Shown piece by piece: positions 25,482-32,667 of a stretch of 64,000 nucleotides of DNA; the stretch's first letter is position 1, and each line of letters starts with the position of its first letter. Below the pieces are notes generated by a model. It did no database searches, was not told the DNA's origin, and saw only the letters and a program-made list of their open reading frames with translations. A program made the position numbers and the translations under genes. The stretch comes from Virgisporangium aurantiacum. Lineage in GTDB: Bacteria; Actinomycetota; Actinomycetes; Mycobacteriales; Micromonosporaceae. The stretch covers positions 62,001-126,000 of the forward strand of contig NZ_BOPG01000027.1 of the NCBI RefSeq assembly GCF_016863635.1. Direction: 5' to 3'.

Positions 25482-27341
25482 GTGACGGGTTTGCCCGGGA
25501 GGGCCGCCGCCCCCGACCTCACCGGACGGGCCGCGCTGGGTCACGTGCGCATGGCCGCCGGGCTGGCGCTGCGCGCGGCACCGGCCAGCCTGATCGGGTT
25601 GATCGTGTTCACGCTGGTCGACGGAACGGTTCCGATCGCCGTGGCGTGGCTGACCGGGCGGATCCTCGACGGGCTGATCTCCGGGCTGGCCGCGTGGTCG
25701 CTGGTCTGGTTGGCGGTGGCGCTCGCGGCGACGGGCGTCGGCGCCGTCGTGCTGCCGCGGCTCACCGGCTACGCGGCGGCGGAGGTGGACCGGCAGGTCC
25801 GGCTCACCGCCGCCGACCGGCTCTACACCGCCCTCACCGGCCGGCTCCAGGGCCTGGCGACTCTGGAGAACCCGCAGTTCCACGACAGCCTCCGGCTCGC
25901 GCAGGAGGCCGGCGGCACGGCACCGGGCGACCTGGTGCGCCACGGGATGGGCATGGTCCGCAACGTCGTCACCCTCACCGGGTTCCTGGGCACGCTGGTG
26001 CTCGTCAACCCGTGGCTGGTGCTGGCCGTCGCGGTGGCCGCCGTGCCCACCACCCGGGCGGAGATCCTGCTCAGCCGGCTGCGAGCGGCGGCCATGTGGC
26101 GGATCGGCTACGCGGGACGGCGTCAGTTCTTCTACGCCAACCTGCTCACCGCGCCGCGGGAGGCCAAGGAGGTGCGGCTGTTCGGCCTGGGCGCGTTCTT
26201 CCGGGGCCGGATGCTCGCCGAACTGCGCTCCGCCAACGCCGACAGCCGGCTCCTGGACCGCCGGGAACTGAGGATCCAGACCGTTCTCGGCGTTCTCGGC
26301 GCCGTGGTCGCCGGCGCGGGCCTGGTCTGGGCGGTGTTGTCCACGCGCAGCGGCCGACTCACCGAGGGCGAACTGATGGTCTTCGTCGCCGCGCTGGCCG
26401 GCGTGCAGAGTTCGCTGCTGGGCCTCGTGGGACAGTTCGGCGCCGTCCACAACGCGGTTCTGCTGCTGGACCACTACCACGTCGCCATGACGCTGCCCCC
26501 CGATCTGCCGCTGCGGGCGACGCCCACGCCGCTGCCGCCGTTGCTGGAGGCGATCGAGTTCGACGACGTCTGGTTCCGGTACGGTCCCGACCATCCGTGG
26601 GTGCTGCGCGGGGTCAGCCTGGTCATCCCGGCCGGCTCGGCGACGGCCCTGGTCGGTCTCAACGGCGCGGGCAAGAGCACGGTGGTGAAGCTGCTGTGCC
26701 GGCTCTACGACCCGACGCGCGGACGGATCCGCTGGAACGGCGTCGACCTGCGCGACACCGACCCGGCTGAGCTGCGGAACCGGATCGGCGCGGTGTTCCA
26801 GGACTTCATCGAGTACGAGCTGTCCGGCGCCGAGAACATCGGGCTGGGCGACGTGGTCCGCCTCGACGACCGCGACCGGATCACGGCGGCGGCCCGGCGC
26901 GCCGGGGTCCACGACGCCCTCGCCCGGCTGCCGAAGGGGTACGACACCATGCTGACCCGGATGTTCATCGAGGGCATCGACACCGAGGACCCGGACACCG
27001 GCATGCTGCTCTCCGGCGGGCAGGGACAGCGGCTGGCGCTGGCCCGCGCGCTGATGCGCGACGACCGCGACCTGCTCATCCTCGACGAGCCCAGCTCCGG
27101 GCTCGACGCGGAGGCCGAGGCCGAGGTCCACGCGGAGCTGCGCCGGCACCGCGCCGGCCGGACCAGCCTGCTGATCTCGCACCGGCTGAACACGGTGCGG
27201 GACGCCGGGCAGATCGCGGTGCTCGCCGACGGCGAGATCGTCGAGCGGGGCACGCACGACACGCTGACCGTACGGGACGGTATCTACGCGCGGCTGTTCG
27301 CGCTGCAGGCCCGTGGCTACGCGGAGTCGAGCGCCGAATGA
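25482..27341 (+). CDS. ABC exporter (fused permease and ATPase), cluster A
   Basis: 619 residues from a GTG at 25482 preceded by GGGGAG. Residues about 25-330 hold the transmembrane domain with roughly six helices; the ATPase domain has Walker A GLNGAGKST near residue 395, signature LLSGGQGQRLALA near 510 and Walker B LLILDEPSSGLD near 535, and a switch His in SHRLNTV. No peptidase C39 domain is present, so leader removal must be done by another enzyme, plausibly the S26 protease encoded next (ATGA overlap). It is clearly paralogous to the exporter at 35649-37478, sharing an acidic insert before the signature. Confidence 0.92.
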   Translation: MTGLPGRAAAPDLTGRAALGHVRMAAGLALRAAPASLIGLIVFTLVDGTVPIAVAWLTGRILDGLISGLAAWSLVWLAVALAATGVGAVVLPRLTGYAAAEVDRQVRLTAADRLYTALTGRLQGLATLENPQFHDSLRLAQEAGGTAPGDLVRHGMGMVRNVVTLTGFLGTLVLVNPWLVLAVAVAAVPTTRAEILLSRLRAAAMWRIGYAGRRQFFYANLLTAPREAKEVRLFGLGAFFRGRMLAELRSANADSRLLDRRELRIQTVLGVLGAVVAGAGLVWAVLSTRSGRLTEGELMVFVAALAGVQSSLLGLVGQFGAVHNAVLLLDHYHVAMTLPPDLPLRATPTPLPPLLEAIEFDDVWFRYGPDHPWVLRGVSLVIPAGSATALVGLNGAGKSTVVKLLCRLYDPTRGRIRWNGVDLRDTDPAELRNRIGAVFQDFIEYELSGAENIGLGDVVRLDDRDRITAAARRAGVHDALARLPKGYDTMLTRMFIEGIDTEDPDTGMLLSGGQGQRLALARALMRDDRDLLILDEPSSGLDAEAEAEVHAELRRHRAGRTSLLISHRLNTVRDAGQIAVLADGEIVERGTHDTLTVRDGIYARLFALQARGYAESSAE

Positions 27342-27814
27342 CCTGGCTGCTGTTGGCGCCGGTGGCCGCGCTGGCCGGTTGGGGGGCGTGGCTCCGACTC
27401 GCCTACCTGGTCGCGGTCGTGGAGGGTCAGAGCATGACGCCGACGTACCGGCACGGAGACCGGGTGCTGGTCCGGCGCCGGCGCGGCCACCGGGTGCGCA
27501 CCGGCGAGATCGCCATGGTCGACCTGCCGGAGAGCATGCGGCCGATCCCCGACGGCGTCAGCCCGGCGGACTCGTTGCGCAACCGACGGGTGATCAAGCG
27601 GGTGGCGGCCACCGCCGGCGAAGCGGTGCCGCCCTCGATCGAGGGCCGGGGCACCGTCGTGCCCGAGCACCACCTGGTGCTGCTCGGCGACAACCCGCTC
27701 GGCAGCGGTGACTCCCGGCAGTACGGCTTCGTCCCGGTCGGGGCCGTGGTCGGCGTCGTCCTGCGGAGTGTCGCCTCCGGACGCGGAGCCGCACCGAACC
27801 GCGTCACCGGTTGA
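27338..27814 (+). CDS. S26-family signal-peptidase-like protease, cluster A
   Basis: 158 residues. One N-terminal membrane segment (LLLAPVAALAGWGAWLRLAYLVAVV), catalytic Ser32 in GQSMTPTYRHGDRVLV, catalytic Lys87 in RRVIKRVAATAG and box E at 117-127 (GDNPLGSGDSR), so the Ser/Lys dyad and the conserved GDN...SxDSR motif are complete. It is shorter than a housekeeping LepB. Its start overlaps the exporter stop by 4 bases, tying it to the peptide cluster. Type I signal peptidases cut after Ala-x-Ala, exactly the motif at residues 22-24 of both peptides. Confidence 0.9.
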   Translation: MTWLLLAPVAALAGWGAWLRLAYLVAVVEGQSMTPTYRHGDRVLVRRRRGHRVRTGEIAMVDLPESMRPIPDGVSPADSLRNRRVIKRVAATAGEAVPPSIEGRGTVVPEHHLVLLGDNPLGSGDSRQYGFVPVGAVVGVVLRSVASGRGAAPNRVTG

Positions 27815-29003
27815 CGTCGCTGCGCCTGTCGGTCCGGACCGCCGTTCCGTTGTGCCAGACCTGGCGGATCCGGCCCGCGAGGTCGTCGACGTCGAGGTCG
27901 GTTCCCGCGAGGAGGACCAGATCGGCCCGCTTCCCCGGTGCGATTTCACCCCGGTCGTCGGCGAGGTCGAGGAGCCGGGCGGCCTCGAAGGTTGCCGCCC
28001 GGAGCGCTCCGGCGTCTCCGAGGCCGGCCTGGGACAGGTGACGGACCTCGGTGAGGACCTCGGTGTGGGGGCGGACGGGGTTGTCGGTGCCCATGGCTAT
28101 CGGAACCCCGGCGTCGAGGGCGAGCCGGACCGAGGCCCGGTGCGCCGCGGCGACCGTCGCGCCGAGCTTTTCGGAGTCGGTCTGGCTGATCGACAGCGTC
28201 GGTACCAGCCACGTCCCGGCGGCGGACATCGCGACGACCGCGGCCTCGTCGAGGAAGACGCCGTGCTCGACGCTGCGCGCGCCGGCGTGTGCGGCCTCCT
28301 CGGCGGCCCGCGCGCCGTGGGCGTGCACCATGACACCCGCGCGACCCTGTCGCTGCGCCTCGGAGACGAGCGCGGCCATCTCGTCCGGCGTGATCTGGCT
28401 GTGCTGCGCCCGGGCGCCCTGCAGGATCGAGCCGGTCGCCGTGACCTTGATCCAGTCGGCGCCGGCCCGGGTCATCCGCCGCACCACCGCCCGCGCCGCG
28501 TCGACCCCGTCGAACACCGGGTCCGGCATTCCGGGGTCGCCCAACGGGTCGACCGGGCCGATTCTCGGCGACCAGAGGTCGCCGATCCCGCCGGTCGTGC
28601 ACACCTGCCGGAGGCTGATCAACACCTCCGGACCGTCGATCCAGCCCAGTTCGACGGCCCGCTTGAGCCCGGCGTCGGCACCCCACGCGTCGCGCACCGT
28701 CGTCACTCCCAGCCGGAGCAGCGTCGTCAGGACGGGAACGGCGCACAGCACCCGCATCGAGCGGGCGGTCTCGAAGAAGTCATCGCCCACGAAGTCGTGG
28801 GCCACCAGATGCGTGTGGCAGTCGATGAATCCGGGCACGAGGAGATGGCCGGTGCAGTCGACGCTGTCATCGCCGTCGAGGCCGACACCGACATCGACGA
28901 TCCGGTCGCCCTCGACAACGACGTCGGCGACGCTCGTCGCACCGGCACGCACGTCGAGGACGACTCCGCCGCGGAGCAGGGTTCGGGGCATGAACCGCAG
29001 CAT
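27804..29003 (-). CDS. Metal-dependent amidohydrolase (imidazolonepropionase/prolidase-like)
   Basis: 399 residues. LVPGFIDCHTHL supplies the HxH metal ligands; DWIKVTATGS carries the lysine that is usually carboxylated; GVMVHAHG and ARSVEHGVFLDE give the next His ligands; IAMGTDNPV gives the metal-binding Asp. The set is complete for a binuclear amidohydrolase of the group that hydrolyses cyclic amides or dipeptides. Substrate unknown. Start at 29003 or 28991 (MPRTLLRGG). It overlaps the convergent S26 gene by 11 bases and does not look functionally part of the peptide cluster. Confidence 0.88.
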   Translation of the reverse strand: MLRFMPRTLLRGGVVLDVRAGATSVADVVVEGDRIVDVGVGLDGDDSVDCTGHLLVPGFIDCHTHLVAHDFVGDDFFETARSMRVLCAVPVLTTLLRLGVTTVRDAWGADAGLKRAVELGWIDGPEVLISLRQVCTTGGIGDLWSPRIGPVDPLGDPGMPDPVFDGVDAARAVVRRMTRAGADWIKVTATGSILQGARAQHSQITPDEMAALVSEAQRQGRAGVMVHAHGARAAEEAAHAGARSVEHGVFLDEAAVVAMSAAGTWLVPTLSISQTDSEKLGATVAAAHRASVRLALDAGVPIAMGTDNPVRPHTEVLTEVRHLSQAGLGDAGALRAATFEAARLLDLADDRGEIAPGKRADLVLLAGTDLDVDDLAGRIRQVWHNGTAVRTDRRSDVNR

Positions 29004-29054
29004 CGCACGACCCGGTCCCGACGACTGTCCCGCGATCCGCGACAGCCTCGCGGT

Positions 29055-29903
29055 TCAGCTCACCATCGGACGGAGTACCTGGCTGGCCCAGGCGGTGAGC
29101 GTGGTGGGCGTGGTGCTGCGCTCGGTACGTGTCTCGGCCGCGACGGCCCGGGACATCCCGACGATGCCGTCGGCGGCGTTCTCGCTCAACCCGGCGGCGA
29201 GCAACGTCTCCCGCACGTTTCGCTCCGGCATCTGTTCGGCCCGGACCGGACGGGCCAACACCGCGGACAGCGTCGCCGCCGCGTCGGACCAGCTCAGATC
29301 CTCGGGGCCGTGTACCGCCGCGGTCTCGTGGCCGGACCAGCCGGCGAGCAGCCGCACGGCCGCCACCTCGCCGACGTCGCGCGGTGCCACCCACGGCATC
29401 CGGCGGTCGACCGGGACGGTGGTCGTCAACACGCCCGACCGCAGGCCGTCGAGCATGCCGAACAGGTTGGTGAAGTAGTAGCCGCAGCGCAGGACCAGCA
29501 GGTCGGCCCCTGTCGCGGCCAGTTGCTCCTCGTTGCGGGCGAGCCCGTCGATCAGTCCGTTGCCTTTCGGTTGGTCGGCGCCCGCGCTGCTGATCTGAAG
29601 GACCCGGGACACGCCGGCGGCCCGGATCGCCGCGGCCGCGATCGCGCCCATCTGCTCCATGTCGGCCAGCGGATCGGCCGAGTCGAAGCGCTCCGGCGTC
29701 ACCCACAACACGGACTCGACGCCGGTCAACGCGTCGGTCACGAACCTCGCGTCGCACAGGTCGCCTTGGCGTACGTCGACCGCGTCGACGGAGAGCCGGG
29801 CGGGGTCGCGCACCAGGACGCGGGGCCGCACCCCGGCCTGCACAAGCAACTGGACGACGCGGGAGCCTACATTTCCGGTGGGTGTGGTCACTGCAATCGT
29901 CAT
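29055..29903 (-). CDS. NmrA-like NAD(P)-binding protein
   Basis: 282 residues. Begins with TIAVTTPTGNVGSRVVQLL, a Rossmann entry of the atypical SDR (NmrA/QorR) type, then VRDPARLSVDAVDVRQGDL and ISSAGADQPKGN. Family members are NAD(P)H-dependent reductases or redox sensors with loose substrate range. I chose the ATG at 29903, because the upstream extension to 30047 has no family similarity. Cytoplasmic. It is divergent from the membrane-protein gene at 29986. Confidence 0.87.
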   Translation of the reverse strand: MTIAVTTPTGNVGSRVVQLLVQAGVRPRVLVRDPARLSVDAVDVRQGDLCDARFVTDALTGVESVLWVTPERFDSADPLADMEQMGAIAAAAIRAAGVSRVLQISSAGADQPKGNGLIDGLARNEEQLAATGADLLVLRCGYYFTNLFGMLDGLRSGVLTTTVPVDRRMPWVAPRDVGEVAAVRLLAGWSGHETAAVHGPEDLSWSDAAATLSAVLARPVRAEQMPERNVRETLLAAGLSENAADGIVGMSRAVAAETRTERSTTPTTLTAWASQVLRPMVS

Positions 29904-29985
29904 GCCCCGGACGCTAGCGACGGGGTACGACAAGTTCTGCGCGGTCGGGTTTCGCGGGCGCGCCGGCGGCACCGACAATGGCGGG

Positions 29986-30657
29986 ATGGCCGGCGACGAA
30001 TACGTGGTGGTCACCGGGCCGCGCCGGTGGTGGCACTGGTTCGTCACCGTGCCCGCGCACGTGTTCGCCGGGGCCTACGTGCTTCACGTGGCCCCGTACG
30101 GCTTCGTGGTGCTGGCCGCGGGGGTCGGTGGATTGTGGCTGCTCGCGCCGCTGTTGCGGCGGCTGCGCGGCAACAGCGGCCGCTGGCGCGGCAGGGGTCG
30201 GGGGCGGCCGGCGATGCGGTTCACCGCTGCCGGATTGGACTTCAACCCCGTCTTCGACGGCACGTTCCCCATTCACGTGCCGTGGACGCAGGCGCAGAGC
30301 ACCTTCCACCGCGGATCCGGCCGCCGCCTCGTCTGGTGCGTGCACTCCCCGCAGGTCGAGGGCCTGGGCCTGTTGCGCGGCTTCCTCCCGGCGGCCGGCG
30401 AGCACCTGGAACCGGAGGAGCTGCGGGCCGCGGTGACGAAGTGGGCGGATGACCGGCCCGGTCCCGGTGATCCGGCCGCCGAGGTGCTGCTGGCCAACGC
30501 GGCCGAGTTCGGCACGTTCATCGCGATCGACGCCGGCCGTGCGGAAGGAGTGGACCTCAAAGATCTGGAGGAACGCCTCGCCGAGTGGAGCCGGAACCGC
30601 TGCACCCTCGAACCCGACACCGCCCCGCGCCGGCACTGGTTCGCGACGGACTGGTAG
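29986..30657 (+). CDS. Membrane protein of unknown function
   Basis: 223 residues. Residues about 14-55 contain two closely spaced hydrophobic segments (WFVTVPAHVFAGAYVLHVA and GFVVLAAGVGGLWLLAPLL), followed by a basic stretch and a soluble domain with FTAAGLDFNPVFDGTFPIHVPW, reminiscent of the PH-like domains found after double membrane anchors in actinobacteria. The C-terminal half (VLLANAAEFGTFIAIDAG, DLKDLEERLAEW) is helical. Its role is unknown; start chosen at the ATG closest to the first membrane segment. Confidence 0.75.
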   Translation: MAGDEYVVVTGPRRWWHWFVTVPAHVFAGAYVLHVAPYGFVVLAAGVGGLWLLAPLLRRLRGNSGRWRGRGRGRPAMRFTAAGLDFNPVFDGTFPIHVPWTQAQSTFHRGSGRRLVWCVHSPQVEGLGLLRGFLPAAGEHLEPEELRAAVTKWADDRPGPGDPAAEVLLANAAEFGTFIAIDAGRAEGVDLKDLEERLAEWSRNRCTLEPDTAPRRHWFATDW

Positions 30658-30660
30658 TTG

Positions 30661-31134
30661 TCACCTGGTCTTGTACCGGCAATCGAACCGGTCGGGTTCG
30701 TCGGACCTGAGGTGATACGGCCACATGACGTAGGCGCCCGTGGCCGACCAGTTGTAGACACCGTTGGTGGCCACCTGCCACTTGGCGTTGACGGTGAATT
30801 CCCAGGCCTGCGCCCGCTTGAGCGCCTGCTCGGTGGCGGGGCCGAAGTCACCGTCGACGGCAATGGCCTGCCCGTAGCATTTGACGAGCATGTTCTGCAG
30901 TGCGACAACGCCGAAGTTGTCGTTGTGGCCGTTGCGGAGCGTGCAGGAGGTCTGGGGGTCGAGCCCGGTGTTGACGGGCAGGAACACCCACAGGTAGTCG
31001 GACGTCCGGATCCAACGGCCATGGTTGCAGCGAACGTCATACGTGTCGGCCGGGGCCGCCGCCGCGGTGCCGGGTGCCAGCAGTTGACAGCCGAGAATGA
31101 TCGCGGCGACCACGGCAATGGTCCTCGACCTCAT
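30661..31134 (-). CDS. Secreted peptidoglycan-binding-domain protein
   Basis: 157 residues. Signal peptide RTIAVVAAIILGCQLLAPG with cleavage near AAAAPA. The mature part has VVALQNMLVKCYGQAIAVDGDFGPATEQALKRAQ, which is the classic PG_binding_1 pattern (LQ..L...G...DGDFGP.T..A....Q). Four cysteines outside it may form two disulfides. No catalytic domain, so it probably anchors to or reads out the cell wall. It converges on the membrane-protein gene with 3 bases between stops, and diverges from the S26 gene of cluster B. Confidence 0.83.
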   Translation of the reverse strand: MRSRTIAVVAAIILGCQLLAPGTAAAAPADTYDVRCNHGRWIRTSDYLWVFLPVNTGLDPQTSCTLRNGHNDNFGVVALQNMLVKCYGQAIAVDGDFGPATEQALKRAQAWEFTVNAKWQVATNGVYNWSATGAYVMWPYHLRSDEPDRFDCRYKTR

Positions 31135-31202
31135 GCCGGCCCCCTCACGGTCAGCCTGTGCGTCGGACGTTCAACGGTACGAGAGCCATCGTCATCATCA
31201 CA

Positions 31203-31658
31203 ATGCCGGCCCTCGGCTACGGTGGCGCGGTGGACGGTCTCGATCTTCTGATCCTCGGCGCCGGGCTCGTGGTCGCGCTCGTGGTCGGCGCGATGGTCGT
31301 GGGCCGGCTCGCGCTGCACGTGGTGGGCGTGCACGGCGACAGCATGACGCCGACGTTCCAGCACGGCGACCAGCTGCTCGTGCTGCGACGGTGGTTCCGG
31401 CGGCGGCTGCGGGTCGGCGTCGTCGTCGTGTGCCTGCCCCCGCCGGGCGTCGTCATCACCGACGCCGCCACCCAACTCATGGTGAAGCGGGTGGCGGCGA
31501 TGCCGGACGGAAACGTCCACGTGCTTGGCGACGCACCGCGGCACAGCATGGACTCGCGCTCGTTCGGTCCGCTCACGCCCGACCTCGTGCGCGGGCTGGT
31601 GCTGCGCCGGCTGCGATCCTCAACGCCCGACGGCGAGCGCGTCGGCCCGGCCGGCTGA
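31203..31658 (+). CDS. S26-family signal-peptidase-like protease, cluster B
   Basis: About 151 residues from ATG 31203; GTG 31158 and GTG 31230 are alternatives and no ribosome-binding site decides. One membrane segment (LDLLILGAGLVVALVVGAMVV), catalytic Ser47 in GDSMTPTFQHGDQLLV and Lys95 in MVKRVAAM. In box E the usual GDN is GDA (LGDAPRHSMDSRS), a relaxed version of the motif, while the DSR is kept. Paralogue of the protease at 27338. The 3' end overlaps the convergent thioredoxin gene by 39 bases. Likely leader protease of cluster B. Confidence 0.87.
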   Translation: MPALGYGGAVDGLDLLILGAGLVVALVVGAMVVGRLALHVVGVHGDSMTPTFQHGDQLLVLRRWFRRRLRVGVVVVCLPPPGVVITDAATQLMVKRVAAMPDGNVHVLGDAPRHSMDSRSFGPLTPDLVRGLVLRRLRSSTPDGERVGPAG

Positions 31659-32219
31659 GGCAGCCGGCTCAGCCTCGTCGGGCAGCTGCGTGGCGTGGTT
31701 GGTGGCGACGGCGATCCGGCCGTCGGCGCCGATGCGGAAGAACCCGGGGTAACTGGTCACCTTGAACGCCGACTGCACCGCCCCGTCGAGCGGCTCGCGC
31801 ACGACGGCGACGCCGCCGTCCAGCGCGGCCAGGAGCTCGTCGATCTCGGCGGCCTCCGCGCCCAGGTCGCGCTCCGGGTGCAGCCGGGTGACGACGAGCA
31901 GGACCGGCACCGCGGCGGCGACGGCGGTGGCGAGCTTCTGGCGTACGTCCGGCAGCTGCGACCGGCAACCGGGGCAGTCCGGGGCGAGGAACACCGCGAG
32001 GCCGCCGCCGTCGAAGAGTTGGGCCGAGACCGTCTCGCCGGTTGCCGTCGTGGCGCTGAACGCGGGCGTCGGCAGGCCGGCCATCTGCGGCTCGGGGTGC
32101 GAGACCAGGTCGAGGCGCTCGGTGTGCTCGCGCAGCTTGCGGATGACGCCGTACGTGAGCACGAGGTCGAGCAGGACGAGGAGGGTCAGCAGGACGAGGA
32201 CGGCGACGACGATCGGCAC
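31620..32219 (-). CDS. Membrane-anchored thioredoxin-like protein (TlpA/MauD-like), cluster B
   Basis: 199 residues. Residues about 3-24 are a membrane anchor, then YGVIRKLREHTERL, nearly the same as in the cluster A copy. Active-site CPGC at residues 82-85 (FLAPDCPGCRSQL) and cis-Pro loop SYPGFFRI. Predicted to face the cell exterior and to handle disulfides of the eight-cysteine peptide encoded directly upstream. It follows the peptide gene after a hairpin, as in cluster A. Confidence 0.88.
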   Translation of the reverse strand: MPIVVAVLVLLTLLVLLDLVLTYGVIRKLREHTERLDLVSHPEPQMAGLPTPAFSATTATGETVSAQLFDGGGLAVFLAPDCPGCRSQLPDVRQKLATAVAAAVPVLLVVTRLHPERDLGAEAAEIDELLAALDGGVAVVREPLDGAVQSAFKVTSYPGFFRIGADGRIAVATNHATQLPDEAEPAASAGRADALAVGR

Positions 32220-32256
32220 GGGTGGCTCCTGAAGAGATGGACGGACAGCACGAAAA

Positions 32257-32293
32257 GGGCCGCGGCGGTCGGGGGAATTACCGTCCGCGGCCC
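32257..32293 (-). terminator. Hairpin between peptide and thioredoxin genes, cluster B
   Basis: GGGCCGCGG (32257-32265) and CCGCGGCCC (32285-32293) form a 9-bp stem that continues with CGGT (32266-32269) and ACCG (32280-32283) after a single bulged T. Same position relative to peptide and thioredoxin genes as the hairpin of cluster A. Confidence 0.65.
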
Positions 32294-32309
32294 GGTCATC
32301 GGGTGGGAC

Positions 32310-32495
32310 TCAGCAGTCCCCGCTCCACCAGCACGAACAGCTGCTGTTGCACACGCGCCACTTGAAGCGGGTGTTCGTGAAACGGCAGCAGATGGGGTGC
32401 TGGTCGCAGGCGGGCTGGCAGACCGCCGACGCCGTGGTCTTGGGCAGCATCTTCGCGAGCAGCCGATCGGCCAGCGCTCCGACCTGTCGGGTCAT
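32310..32495 (-). CDS. Small cysteine-rich precursor peptide, cluster B
   Basis: 61 residues with GGAGG six to seven bases before the ATG at 32495. Residues 1-25 align without gaps to the cluster A leader; residues 26, 30, 36, 37, 49, 53, 55 and 61 are cysteines, again eight in all, but with different spacing and with aromatic and basic residues (FKWR, CWWSG) between them. Ala22-Ser23-Ala24 is an Ala-x-Ala motif that would release a 37-residue product. The promoter upstream has a triple-heptamer SARP-type operator. Shorter than a defensin precursor with Sec signal, and the leader lacks a hydrophobic core, so it is probably read by the ABC exporter and S26 protease rather than by Sec. Confidence 0.85.
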   Translation of the reverse strand: MTRQVGALADRLLAKMLPKTTASAVCQPACDQHPICCRFTNTRFKWRVCNSSCSCWWSGDC

Positions 32496-32527
32496 CGGTT
32501 TCCTCCAATCGTGATCAACATGCCGCG

Positions 32528-32573
32528 ACCATAAGGGCCGCCCGTACAGCGGGCCCTACAGCGCGGATACAGC
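32528..32573 (-). promoter_or_regulatory. SARP-type triple-heptamer operator and promoter of the cluster B peptide operon
   Basis: Read on the minus strand: GCTGTAT (32567-32573), 4 bases, GCTGTAG (32556-32562), 5 bases, GCTGTAC (32544-32550), 10 bases, TATGGT as -10 (32528-32533). Heptamer starts are 11 and 12 bases apart, one helical turn each. The peptide ATG is 33 bases further on, after a GGAGG site. Confidence 0.75.
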
Positions 32574-32667
32574 CGCTCACCTATCGGCCATTGCCCATGA
32601 GGGAGCCGGTTCCTAGGCTGTCGGGCGTTGCGTTCCGACGGGCGATTGGCGGCCTCGCGTCTTGGGT

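Noticed and set aside
27804..31134. Amidohydrolase, NmrA-like, membrane and peptidoglycan-binding genes as parts of the peptide system
   Set aside because: They lie between the two clusters but have no counterpart duplicated in both, are in mixed orientation, and have ordinary unrelated families.
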